Source: Thiothrix subterranea (GTDB lineage: Bacteria; Pseudomonadota; Gammaproteobacteria; Thiotrichales; Thiotrichaceae). Taken from it: a stretch of DNA of 64,000 nucleotides. The position numbers were made by a program, and so were the translations under genes. The stretch covers positions 2,160,001-2,224,000 of the forward strand of contig NZ_CP133217.1 of assembly GCF_030930995.1 (NCBI RefSeq). The letters are read 5' to 3'. Position 1 is the stretch's first letter. Each line of letters begins with the position of its first letter. This document shows positions 16,328-25,059 of this stretch, piece after piece. The notes beneath the pieces were generated by a model. It ran no database searches and was not told the DNA's origin. It was given only the letters and a program-made list of their open reading frames with translations.

Positions 16328-17935
16328 ATGACTGATATTAAAAATTGGGACGTGGAAGACACCACGTTCTGGGAAAGCACTGGCAAGAAAATTGCCAACC
16401 GTAATTTGTGGATTTCGATCCCCAGCCTGCTGATGGGTTTCGCCATCTGGCTAATGTGGGGAATTATCACCGTACAAATGTCCAATCTGGGCTTTCCGTT
16501 TAAAGACGATGAATTGTTCACGCTGACGGCGATTGCCGGTTTGGCAGGCGCGACCCTGCGGATTCCGGCTTCTTTCTTTATCCGCTTGGCAGGGGGGCGC
16601 AATACCATTTTCCTGACCACCGCACTGCTGATGATTCCGGCTATCGGCACGGGGTTTGCGCTGCAAAACAAGGAAACCCCGCTGCTGACTTTCCAGATTC
16701 TGGCGTTTTTGTCCGGGATTGGTGGCGGTAACTTTGCGTGTTCCATGTCCAATATCAGCACGTTTTTCCCCAAGCGTTTGCAAGGTACGGCACTGGGTTT
16801 GAACGCGGGTTTGGGTAACTTTGGTGTGACTACCATGCAAATCCTGATTCCGCTGGTGATGACGATGGGCGTGTTTGGCGCATTGGGTGGCGATTCCATG
16901 CCCTTGATGAAAGATTCCGGCTGGATTCTTGGCAAAATTTTGGCAGGCACAGAAACGTGGGTGCAAAACGCGGGCTTTGTATGGCTGGTATTCCTGATTC
17001 CGCTGGCGTTCTTCGGCTTCTTTGGCATGAATAACCTGTTGCCGATTTCTCCGGCGATTGGCGGCACGCTTGCGGCATTCGTGAAAATTTTGTGGCTGTA
17101 TGGCTTGGCGTTTTTGACCACGGCAGTTGGCTTGTATTTGTACTTGCCTGCGCCCACGGGTTTGGGTTTGCTGAATATGTGGGTGGCACTGCCGCTGATC
17201 ATTGTGGCAACGCTGGGGATTATGAAAGTGACTGCCTTTGGTGAAATGAAGGTGGGCATCAACAAGCAATTCGCGATTTTCAGCAATAAGCATACTTGGT
17301 CAATGACCGTGTTGTATGTACTGACCTTCGGCTCTTTCATCGGTTTTTCAATGGCATTGCCACTGGCGATCAAGGTCATTTTCGGCAATACCCATGTGTT
17401 TGATGCAGCCACGCAAGCGTGGGTACATGCCAAAAATCCTAACGCGATTCCGGTGTTTGCGTATGCGTGGATTGGCCCTTTCGTGGGCGCGTTGATTCGT
17501 CCGGTCGGTGGTTGGATTTCTGACAAAGTGGGCGGCTCTATCGTTACGCAAGTGATTTCGGTGGTGATGGTGGGCGCGTCGGCGTATGCGGGTTACATCA
17601 TGATGCAGGCTTATCAATCGGCTACCCCAGAAATTTACTTCCAGCCGTTTTTGTGGACGTTTGTGTTGCTGTTTGCTGCCACCGGTTTGGGCAATGGCTC
17701 AACCTTCCGCACCGTTGGGGTGATTTTTGACCGCCTGCAAGCAGGCCCTGTGTTGGGTTGGACTTCAGCAGTAGCGGCTTACGGTTCATTCATTGCGCCC
17801 GTGGTGATTGGGGCGCAAGTGAAAGCGGGTACGCCGGAAAATGCGATGTATGGCTTTGCGATTTTCTACGCGCTCTGCCTGATTTTGAACTGGTGGTTTT
17901 ATCTGCGTAGTGGCAGTGAGATCAAGAACCCTTAA
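16328..17935 (+). CDS. narK2: NarK2-type nitrate/nitrite antiporter (MFS, NNP family)
   Basis: 535 residues with 12-14 membrane helices and a longer loop in the middle. Signatures include LRIPASFFIRLAGGRNTIFL, GIGGGNFACSMSNISTFFPK, GTALGLNAGLGNFGVTTMQI, GALIRPVGGWISDKVGGSIV and LLFAATGLGNGSTFRTVGVI. These are the Arg residues and glycine-rich nitrate signatures of NNP carriers. By subtype it should exchange nitrite for nitrate and prevent nitrite build-up. The ribosome site GAGGA lies before the ATG. The pairing of NarK1 and NarK2 parallels the NarK1-NarK2 fusion found in Paracoccus. Confidence 0.92.
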   Translation: MTDIKNWDVEDTTFWESTGKKIANRNLWISIPSLLMGFAIWLMWGIITVQMSNLGFPFKDDELFTLTAIAGLAGATLRIPASFFIRLAGGRNTIFLTTALLMIPAIGTGFALQNKETPLLTFQILAFLSGIGGGNFACSMSNISTFFPKRLQGTALGLNAGLGNFGVTTMQILIPLVMTMGVFGALGGDSMPLMKDSGWILGKILAGTETWVQNAGFVWLVFLIPLAFFGFFGMNNLLPISPAIGGTLAAFVKILWLYGLAFLTTAVGLYLYLPAPTGLGLLNMWVALPLIIVATLGIMKVTAFGEMKVGINKQFAIFSNKHTWSMTVLYVLTFGSFIGFSMALPLAIKVIFGNTHVFDAATQAWVHAKNPNAIPVFAYAWIGPFVGALIRPVGGWISDKVGGSIVTQVISVVMVGASAYAGYIMMQAYQSATPEIYFQPFLWTFVLLFAATGLGNGSTFRTVGVIFDRLQAGPVLGWTSAVAAYGSFIAPVVIGAQVKAGTPENAMYGFAIFYALCLILNWWFYLRSGSEIKNP

Positions 17936-17939
17936 AGAA

Positions 17940-17982
17940 CCCCTCACCCCAACCCCTCTCCCTCAAGGGGCGAGGGGCTAAG
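17940..17982. repeat. REP-like palindromic repeat, type A
   Basis: It begins CCCCTCACCCCAACCCCTCT, then CCCTCAAGGGGCGAGGGG. It forms a stable hairpin between narK2 and the DsrC-like gene and is closely related to the repeat at 25079-25115. The hairpin may attenuate or process the nar transcript. Confidence 0.75.
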
Positions 17983-17996
17983 ACAAGGAAATAGCT

Positions 17997-18389
17997 ATGG
18001 CAATTCAACAGTATGACGACAATCTGCAAACCAACCCTTACGCGATTTATACCTTGGCGTTGGACGTGGATGGCAAGCAAATCCTCACCGATCAGGAAGG
18101 TTACATCCAGAACATGGATGACTGGAGCGAAGGTTTCGTGGAAGCCCTCGCCGAACGTGAAGGCTTGGTGCTGACCGACGAGCATTGGGAAATCATTGAG
18201 TTCCTGCGTAATTACCATCAGGAACACGGGGTACAAGCCCCAGTGCGTGACATGCTCAAGCACTTCAAGCAAGCGTGGGGTGAAGAGTTTGCAACGAACC
18301 ATTACCTGCATGAAATTTTCCCTAAAGGCGGCCCGCAAAAGCAGGGCAATCGTCTGGCGGGTATCCGTAGAACCAAAGGGGAGCATTGA
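17997..18389 (+). CDS. DsrC/TusE-family protein lacking both C-terminal cysteines
   Basis: 130 residues. The fold-defining segments of the DsrC family are present: DQEGYIQNMDDWSEGFVEAL, LTDEHWEIIEFLRNYHQEHG, VRDMLKHFKQAW and YLHEIFPKGGPQKQGNRLAG. In sulfur-carrying DsrC the last part reads KQxC...GCV, with two cysteines that bind and transfer persulfide. Here KQG-N replaces KQxC and the protein ends RRTKGEH, so no cysteine is present at all. It cannot act as a sulfur carrier in the usual way. A regulatory or scaffolding role, as suggested for cysteine-less members of this superfamily, is inferred. It lies between narK2 and narG, with the narG start 6 bp after its stop. Confidence 0.88.
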   Translation: MAIQQYDDNLQTNPYAIYTLALDVDGKQILTDQEGYIQNMDDWSEGFVEALAEREGLVLTDEHWEIIEFLRNYHQEHGVQAPVRDMLKHFKQAWGEEFATNHYLHEIFPKGGPQKQGNRLAGIRRTKGEH

Positions 18390-18394
18390 TTGCT

Positions 18395-21300
18395 ATGAGC
18401 CACTTTATTGACCGACTGAATTTTTTCAAACGCACCCAAACGCCGTTTTCCAACGGGCATGGCGCGATGACCGAGGAAAGCCGCGACTGGGAAGACGGCT
18501 ACCGCAAACGCTGGCAGCACGACAAAGTGGTACGTTCCACCCACGGCGTAAATTGCACAGGCTCATGTAGCTGGAAAATCTACGTGAAAAACGGCTTGGT
18601 GACGTGGGAAACCCAGCAAACCGACTACCCGCGTACCCGCCCGGATTTGCCGAATCATGAGCCGCGTGGCTGTCCGCGTGGCGCAAGCTATTCGTGGTAT
18701 ATGTACAGCGCCAATCGCCTCAAATACCCCTTGATGCGCCGCCAGTTAATGGAATTGTGGCGTTCTGCCAAAGCGAAAAACCCTGATCCGGTCACGGCGT
18801 GGGAATCTATCGTTGAAAATCCAACCACGGCGCAATCCTACAAAACCCGACGTGGTTTGGGTGGTTTCGTGCGTTCTTCGTGGGATGAAGTTAACGAGCT
18901 AATTGCAGCGGCGAATGTGTATACCGCCAAGCAATACGGCCCAGACCGTGTGATTGGTTTCTCACCGATTCCGGCGATGTCGATGGTGTCGTATGCTGCC
19001 GGAAGCCGTTACCTGTCGTTGATTGGTGGCGTGTGTTTGAGCTTTTACGATTGGTATTGCGATTTGCCGCCTGCGTCACCAATGGTGTGGGGCGAACAGA
19101 CCGACGTGCCGGAATCCGCCGACTGGTACAACAGCAGCTATATCATTGCGTGGGGTTCTAACGTTCCGCAGACTCGTACCCCTGACGCGCATTTCTTTAC
19201 CGAAGTGCGTTACAAAGGCACGAAAACGGTGGCAATTACGCCGGACTACGCGGAGGTTGCCAAACATGCTGACCAATGGTTGAACCCGAAGCAGGGGACA
19301 GATGCGGCGTTGGCAATGGCGTTCGGACACGTCATCCTCAAAGAATTCCACGTTGACAAGCCCAGCGGCTATTTCACCGATTACGTGCGCCGTTACACCG
19401 ACTGGCCGAATCTGGTGTTGCTGGAAGCGCGGGACGATGGCAGTTATCAGGCGGGACGCTTTGCGCGTGCTAGTGACTTCGTGTCTGGTTTGGGCGAAGA
19501 GCAAAATCCTGACTGGAAAACTGTCGCGATTGACGATGCGACGGGCGACATCATTTCCCCGAACGGATCAATTGGCTACCGTTGGGATGGTAGCGGTCAG
19601 TGGAATCTTCAACAAAAAGATGGCAAAACCCACGAAGATGTCAAACTGTCATTGTCCTTGGTTGAACGTCACGATGAAGTGGTAGACGTTGCGCTGCCTT
19701 ATTTTGGCGGTGTGCCGAGCGATTATTTCCAAGGCAATACGCTCAAAGACATTCTCAAGTACAAATTGCCTGCCCGCAAAGTGACCTTGGCGGATGGTAG
19801 CGAAGGCTTGCTGGTGTCGGTGTACGACCTGAACATGGTCAACTACGGTATCAGCCGTGGTTTGGGCGATGATGACAGTGCTAAAGGTTTCGATGATGCC
19901 AATGCGCCGTACACCCCGGCATGGCAAGAAGCGATTACTGGCGTACCGCGTGACAAAGTGATCCGCATTGCGCGTGAATTCGCCGATACCGCCGACAAGA
20001 CCAAGGGCAAGTCGATGATTATCGTCGGCGCGGGCATGAACCACTGGTATCACATGGACATGAACTACCGTGGCTTGATCAATATGCTCGCGATGTGCGG
20101 CTGCGTCGGGCAATCCGGTGGTGGCTGGGCGCATTACGTCGGGCAGGAAAAGCTGCGTCCGCAAACCGGCTGGTTGCCGCTGGCGTTTGGGCTGGATTGG
20201 TCACGTCCGCCACGGCAAATGAATGGCACATCGTTCTTCTACAACCATTCCAGCCAATGGCGTTACGAAAAGCTCGAAATCAAGGAAATCCTTTCCCCGC
20301 TGGCGAACAAAGAACGTCAATCCGGTAATTTGATTGACTACAACGTGCGGGCAGAACGCATGGGTTGGTTGCCATCTGCGCCCCAGCTCAATACCAACCC
20401 GTTACGCATTGCCAAGGCAGCCAAAGACGCGGGCATGAGTCCGGCGGATTACACCGTTGCCAGCCTCAAATCCGGCAAGATCGCGTTTGCGGCGGAAGAC
20501 CCCGATAACGCGCAAAACTTCCCGCGTAACCTGTTCGTGTGGCGTTCCAATTTGCTGGGTTCGTCCGGCAAAGGGCATGAATACTTGCTCAAGTATTTGC
20601 TGGGCACAAAGCATGGCGTGCAAGGCAAAGACCTCGGTGAAATGGGCGGGGTGAAACCGCAAGAAGTGAAGTGGCATACAGATGCGCCCGAAGGCAAACT
20701 TGATTTGCTGGTGACGCTCGATTTCCGCATGTCCACTACCTGCTTGTATTCCGACATCGTGCTGCCGACGGCGACGTGGTACGAAAAGGACGACCTCAAC
20801 ACTTCCGACATGCACCCGTTCATTCACCCGCTGACCGCCGCCGTCGATCCGTCGTGGGAAGCACGCAGCGACTGGGAAATCTACAAAGGCATTGCCAAGG
20901 AATTCTCACGGGTGTGCGTCGGGCATTTGGGCGTGGAAACCGATTTGGTGACATTGCCCTTGCTGCACGATGCGCCAGCCGAACTCGGTCAAGCTTTCGG
21001 CGTGAAGGACTGGAAGAAAGGTCAATGCGACCTGATTCCGGGCAAAACAGCCCCAGCCATGATTGCGGTCGAACGCAATTACCCCGAAACCTACGCCCGC
21101 TTCACCTCGATTGGCCCGTTGATGGAAAAGCTCGGTAACGGCGGCAAAGGCATTGGCTGGAATACCGAAACCGAAATCGCCTTCCTCGGCAAGCTCAATC
21201 ACCAGCACACCAGCGGCACAAACGAAGGTCGTCCGTGCCTGAACAGCGCGATTGATGCGGCGGAAATGATCCTCTCGCTTGCCCCCGAAACCAATGGGCA

Positions 21301-22147
21301 AGTGGCGGTGAAAGCGTGGGCAGCCTTGTCGAAAATTACCGGCATTGACCACACCCACCTCGCTTTGAACAAGGAAGACGAGAAAATCCGCTTCCGCGAC
21401 ATCGTGGCGCAACCGCGCAAGATCATTTCCAGCCCTACTTGGTCGGGCTTGGAAGATGAACATGTGTCATACAACGCCGGTTATACCAACGTCCACGAGT
21501 TGATTCCGTGGCGCACCTTGACGGGGCGGCAACAGTTCTACCTCGACCATGACTGGATGCGTGATTTTGGCGAAAGCATGTTGGTGTATCGCCCGCCGAT
21601 CAACACCAAAACCATCAAGCCGATGCTCAACCAAAAGTCCAACGGCAACCCGGAACTGGCGTTGAACTGGATTACCCCGCATCAAAAATGGGGCATCCAT
21701 TCCACTTACACCGACAACTTGCTGATGCTTACGCTGTCACGCGGCGGCCCCATTGTGTGGATGAGTGAAGACGATGCCAAAAAGCTGGGCATTGTCGATA
21801 ACGACTGGATCGACCTGTTCAACGCCAACGGTGCAATTGCAGCGCGGGCAGTGGTCAGCCAGCGCGTCATGCCGGGGATGGTAATGATGTACCACGCGCA
21901 AGAGCGCATTGTGAACGTACCCGGTTCTGCCATTACTGGCGAACGCGGCGGCATTCACAACTCCGTCACCCGCGTTTGCCCGAAACCGACGCACATGATC
22001 GGCGGTTACGCGCAACAGGCTTACGGCTTCAACTACTACGGCACGGTCGGCTCTAACCGCGATGAATTCGTCATTGTGCGCAAGATGACCAACGTCGATT
22101 GGCTGGACGGCGAAGGTAATGACACCATTCAGGAGGCAGTAAAATGA
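18395..22147 (+). CDS. narG: Respiratory nitrate reductase alpha subunit NarG
   Basis: 1,250 residues, the normal length. NarG holds the Mo-bisMGD active site that reduces nitrate to nitrite on the cytoplasmic face, plus the FS0 cluster. The N terminus (MSHFIDRLNFFKRTQTPFSN) fits family starts, so the ATG at 18395 is preferred over an upstream in-frame codon at 18386. The FS0 motif is THGVNCTGSCSWKIY (His-x3-Cys-x3-Cys) with the fourth ligand in RGCPRG. The segment SFYDWYCDLPPASP is expected to supply the Asp ligand to Mo. There is no twin-arginine signal, in keeping with a cytoplasmic enzyme. It overlaps narH by 4 bp. Confidence 0.97.
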   Translation: MSHFIDRLNFFKRTQTPFSNGHGAMTEESRDWEDGYRKRWQHDKVVRSTHGVNCTGSCSWKIYVKNGLVTWETQQTDYPRTRPDLPNHEPRGCPRGASYSWYMYSANRLKYPLMRRQLMELWRSAKAKNPDPVTAWESIVENPTTAQSYKTRRGLGGFVRSSWDEVNELIAAANVYTAKQYGPDRVIGFSPIPAMSMVSYAAGSRYLSLIGGVCLSFYDWYCDLPPASPMVWGEQTDVPESADWYNSSYIIAWGSNVPQTRTPDAHFFTEVRYKGTKTVAITPDYAEVAKHADQWLNPKQGTDAALAMAFGHVILKEFHVDKPSGYFTDYVRRYTDWPNLVLLEARDDGSYQAGRFARASDFVSGLGEEQNPDWKTVAIDDATGDIISPNGSIGYRWDGSGQWNLQQKDGKTHEDVKLSLSLVERHDEVVDVALPYFGGVPSDYFQGNTLKDILKYKLPARKVTLADGSEGLLVSVYDLNMVNYGISRGLGDDDSAKGFDDANAPYTPAWQEAITGVPRDKVIRIAREFADTADKTKGKSMIIVGAGMNHWYHMDMNYRGLINMLAMCGCVGQSGGGWAHYVGQEKLRPQTGWLPLAFGLDWSRPPRQMNGTSFFYNHSSQWRYEKLEIKEILSPLANKERQSGNLIDYNVRAERMGWLPSAPQLNTNPLRIAKAAKDAGMSPADYTVASLKSGKIAFAAEDPDNAQNFPRNLFVWRSNLLGSSGKGHEYLLKYLLGTKHGVQGKDLGEMGGVKPQEVKWHTDAPEGKLDLLVTLDFRMSTTCLYSDIVLPTATWYEKDDLNTSDMHPFIHPLTAAVDPSWEARSDWEIYKGIAKEFSRVCVGHLGVETDLVTLPLLHDAPAELGQAFGVKDWKKGQCDLIPGKTAPAMIAVERNYPETYARFTSIGPLMEKLGNGGKGIGWNTETEIAFLGKLNHQHTSGTNEGRPCLNSAIDAAEMILSLAPETNGQVAVKAWAALSKITGIDHTHLALNKEDEKIRFRDIVAQPRKIISSPTWSGLEDEHVSYNAGYTNVHELIPWRTLTGRQQFYLDHDWMRDFGESMLVYRPPINTKTIKPMLNQKSNGNPELALNWITPHQKWGIHSTYTDNLLMLTLSRGGPIVWMSEDDAKKLGIVDNDWIDLFNANGAIAARAVVSQRVMPGMVMMYHAQERIVNVPGSAITGERGGIHNSVTRVCPKPTHMIGGYAQQAYGFNYYGTVGSNRDEFVIVRKMTNVDWLDGEGNDTIQEAVK

Positions 22148-23697
22148 AAATCCGTTCCCAAGTCGGCATGGTGCTGAATTTAGACAAGTGCATCGGCTGC
22201 CATACCTGCTCGATTACTTGCAAAAACGTCTGGACTTCACGCGAAGGCATGGAGTACGCATGGTTCAATAACGTCGAAACCAAGCCCGGTATCGGTTATC
22301 CCAAAGAATGGGAGAATCAGGAAAAGTGGAAGGGCGGCTGGTTACGTCGCGCCGATGGCAAGATTGAGCCGCGCATCGGTGGGCGGTTTCGGGTGCTGGC
22401 GAATATCTTTGCCAACCCCGATTTACCGGCGATTGACGATTATTACGAGCCATTCGATTTCGATTACCAACACTTACACAATGCACCCGATAGCAAGCAT
22501 CAGCCGGTGGCACGCCCGCGCTCGCTGATTTCTGGGCAGCGCATGGACAAAATCGAATGGGGGCCAAACTGGGAAGAAATCCTCGGCACGGAGTTTTCCA
22601 AACGCCGCAAGGACAAAAACTTCGACCAGATTCAGGCGGACATTTACGGTGAATTTGAAAACACCTTCATGTTTACCCTGCCGCGTTTGTGCGAACACTG
22701 TTTGAATCCGGCGTGTGTGGCGTCTTGCCCCAGCGGTGCGATTTACAAGCGTGACGAAGACGGCATTGTATTGATCGACCAAGACAAATGCCGGGGCTGG
22801 CGCATGTGCGTGAGCGGTTGCCCTTACAAGAAGATTTACTACAACTGGAAGTCCGGTAAATCCGAGAAGTGCATTTTCTGTTACCCACGCATTGAAGCGG
22901 GGATGCCGACGGTGTGTTCCGAAACCTGCGTGGGGCGTATCCGTTACCTTGGCGTGTTGCTGTATGACGCGGATCAGATTGAGTCCGTCGCCAGCACACC
23001 CAACGAAAAGGATTTGTACCAGAAGCAGTTGGAAATATTCCTTGACCCATTCGACCCGAAAGTGATTGAGCAGGCGAAAAAAGACGGCATTCCCGACAAT
23101 GTGCTGAAAGCCGCGCAAGAGTCTCCGGTGTGGAAGCTGGCGATGGATTGGAAGCTGGCACTGCCGTTGCACCCTGAATACCGTACTTTGCCAATGGTGT
23201 GGTATGTGCCGCCACTGTCCCCAATCCAATCGGCGGCGGATGCGGGAAAGATTGGCTACGACGGCGTATTGCCGGACGTGGACAGCTTGCGGATTCCGGT
23301 ACGTTACTTGGCAAACTTGCTGACGGCGGGTGACGAAGAGCCGGTGAAACTGGCACTCAAACGCCTGATGGCCATGCGCCAATACAAGCGGGCGGAAACC
23401 GTGGAAGGCATCCACGATACCTGTGCGTTGGAGCAAGTCGGTTTGTCTGAGGCGCAAGCCAAGGAAATGTACCGTTATTTGGCGATTGCCAATTACGAAG
23501 ACCGTTACGTAATCCCCACCAGTCACCGCGAACTGGCACGCGAAGCCTTCCCCGAACGCGGCGGCTGCGGTTTCAGCTTTGGCGACGGTTGCGGCACTAG
23601 CACGGGGAATAACGAGGTCAACCTATTCGGCGGGCGCAAGCAAACCGTGACAATGGTGCAAAAAATCGACTTCGTGAAGCAGGAGGTCAAGCCATGA
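22144..23697 (+). CDS. narH: Respiratory nitrate reductase beta subunit NarH
   Basis: 517 residues carrying the electron-transfer clusters FS1-FS4 between NarI and NarG. Four cysteine groups are visible: CIGCHTCSITCKNVW, CEHCLNPACVASC, CRGWRMCVSGCP (where Trp replaces one Cys, typical of the [3Fe-4S] cluster FS4) and CIFC...CSETC. The family C-terminal region includes GKIGYDGVLPDVDSLRIPVR. The start ATG overlaps the narG stop and the end overlaps the narJ start (ATGA in both cases), showing tight coupling. Confidence 0.97.
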   Translation: MKIRSQVGMVLNLDKCIGCHTCSITCKNVWTSREGMEYAWFNNVETKPGIGYPKEWENQEKWKGGWLRRADGKIEPRIGGRFRVLANIFANPDLPAIDDYYEPFDFDYQHLHNAPDSKHQPVARPRSLISGQRMDKIEWGPNWEEILGTEFSKRRKDKNFDQIQADIYGEFENTFMFTLPRLCEHCLNPACVASCPSGAIYKRDEDGIVLIDQDKCRGWRMCVSGCPYKKIYYNWKSGKSEKCIFCYPRIEAGMPTVCSETCVGRIRYLGVLLYDADQIESVASTPNEKDLYQKQLEIFLDPFDPKVIEQAKKDGIPDNVLKAAQESPVWKLAMDWKLALPLHPEYRTLPMVWYVPPLSPIQSAADAGKIGYDGVLPDVDSLRIPVRYLANLLTAGDEEPVKLALKRLMAMRQYKRAETVEGIHDTCALEQVGLSEAQAKEMYRYLAIANYEDRYVIPTSHRELAREAFPERGGCGFSFGDGCGTSTGNNEVNLFGGRKQTVTMVQKIDFVKQEVKP

Positions 23698-24377
23698 TTA
23701 AGATCTTTGCCGTACTGGCACGCTTAATGGATTACCCCACGGCGGAACTGATCGAAGCGCGGAGTGCCTTGATTGACGTGGTGCGTGAAGAAACCCGTTT
23801 GCCGGTGGCTTTGCGCGATTCCCTGACCGCTTTCATCCAGCAATTGGGTACGGGCGATTTGCTGGATGCGCAGGAAGATTACGTGGCGCTGTTTGATCGC
23901 GGGCGTTCGCTGTCCTTGCTGCTGTTTGAACACGTTCACGGCGAATCGCGGGATCGTGGGCAGGCAATGGTGGATTTGCTCCAGCAATACCGCGATGCGG
24001 GGCTGGAGTTGAGTGTCAAGGAATTGCCGGATTACATCCCGTTGTATCTGGAATACCTCGCCACCCGCAGCGAAGCAGAAGCGGCGCAAGGCTTGGGTGA
24101 TGTTCACCCGATTCTCGCGCTGTTATCGGCACGCTTGCAGGAACGCGGTAGCAATTACCACCTGTTGTTTGATGGCTTGCTGGCGATGATTGGCATCCAG
24201 CCCAACATGGGGGAATTGCGCGGTAAAGTGGCAACCGAACCCCGCGACGATACTGCTGCTGCGATGGATAAGGTCTGGGAAGAGGAAATGGTCGCCTTTG
24301 TGGAAGACAAAGGCGCGTCGTGCCGACCCACCCAATCCACCAACCAAACCCACACGCTGCATTTTCGGGAGAACTGA
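23694..24377 (+). CDS. narJ: Nitrate reductase assembly chaperone NarJ
   Basis: 227 residues of the TorD/NarJ all-helical chaperone family. NarJ binds the NarG N terminus and allows cofactor insertion before membrane docking. The conserved segments are VLARLMDYPTAELIEARSAL near the N terminus, YVALFDRGRSLSLLLFEHVH with GESRDRGQAMVDL in the middle, and ELPDYIPLYLEYLATRSEAE. The C-terminal 30 residues (from DKGASCRPTQ) are variable. It overlaps narH by 4 bp, and narI begins 1 bp after the stop. Confidence 0.95.
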   Translation: MIKIFAVLARLMDYPTAELIEARSALIDVVREETRLPVALRDSLTAFIQQLGTGDLLDAQEDYVALFDRGRSLSLLLFEHVHGESRDRGQAMVDLLQQYRDAGLELSVKELPDYIPLYLEYLATRSEAEAAQGLGDVHPILALLSARLQERGSNYHLLFDGLLAMIGIQPNMGELRGKVATEPRDDTAAAMDKVWEEEMVAFVEDKGASCRPTQSTNQTHTLHFREN

Positions 24378-24378
24378 T

Positions 24379-25056
24379 ATGTCTTACTTTGATTCACTTT
24401 TCTTTGGGCTGTACCCCTACGTGGCAGGGGCGGTGTTTCTGATTGGTAGCTGGCTGCGTTACGACCAAGCGCAATACACTTGGCGGGCGGGTTCTAGCCA
24501 GATGTTGAGCAATTCAGGAATGCGCGTGGCGAGTAACTTGTTCCATGTGGGTATTCTGGTGATTTTCTTCGGGCATTTGGTGGGGTTGTTGACCCCGCAT
24601 TGGTTGTATGAACCGTTTATGTCACCCGGAACGAAGCAGGTGCTGGCGATTCTCATTGGTGGGATTGCAGGGGCGGCTTGCTGGTATGGCGCGTTCTTGC
24701 TGTTCATGCGCCGCAAGAATGATCCACGGGTACGCGCTACTGGCTCGACGATGGATCTGGCGGTGATTGGTATTTTGCTGGTGCAAGTGACGTTGGGTTT
24801 GCTGACCATCATTCCGACCTTGGGGCATTTGGATGGCAGCAATATGTTGCGGCTTGCGGAATGGGCGCAATCCATTGTGTTCTTTAAAGGCGGTGCGGCG
24901 GCGCATCTGGCGGATGTGGGCTTTATCTTTAAGCTGCATATTTTGCTGGGCTTGACCGTATTTTTGCTGTTCCCGTTTACGCGCTTGGTGCATATCTGGA
25001 GCGTGCCAGTGCAATACGTGAATCGTCAGTATCAAATCGTGCGAGCGCGGGGGTAA
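24379..25056 (+). CDS. narI: Respiratory nitrate reductase gamma subunit NarI (cytochrome b)
   Basis: 225 residues with five membrane helices. It binds two b hemes and oxidises quinol. The start is the ATG at 24379, one base after narJ. The much longer frame from 24190 lies over narJ and is not used. The N-terminal DSLFFGLYPYVAGAVFLIGS and SNLFHVGILVIFFGHLVGLL carry a conserved His ligand. The C-terminal FIFKLHILLGLTVFLLFPFT and LVHIWSVPVQYVNRQYQIVR carry the others. Directly followed by ppiC. Confidence 0.96.
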   Translation: MSYFDSLFFGLYPYVAGAVFLIGSWLRYDQAQYTWRAGSSQMLSNSGMRVASNLFHVGILVIFFGHLVGLLTPHWLYEPFMSPGTKQVLAILIGGIAGAACWYGAFLLFMRRKNDPRVRATGSTMDLAVIGILLVQVTLGLLTIIPTLGHLDGSNMLRLAEWAQSIVFFKGGAAAHLADVGFIFKLHILLGLTVFLLFPFTRLVHIWSVPVQYVNRQYQIVRARG

Positions 25057-25059
25057 TTT

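Noticed and set aside
16309-17526. 405-residue minus-strand frame opposite narK2
   Set aside because: Antisense shadow of a membrane protein gene: proline/isoleucine-rich with no domain or ribosome site, while narK2 is unambiguous.
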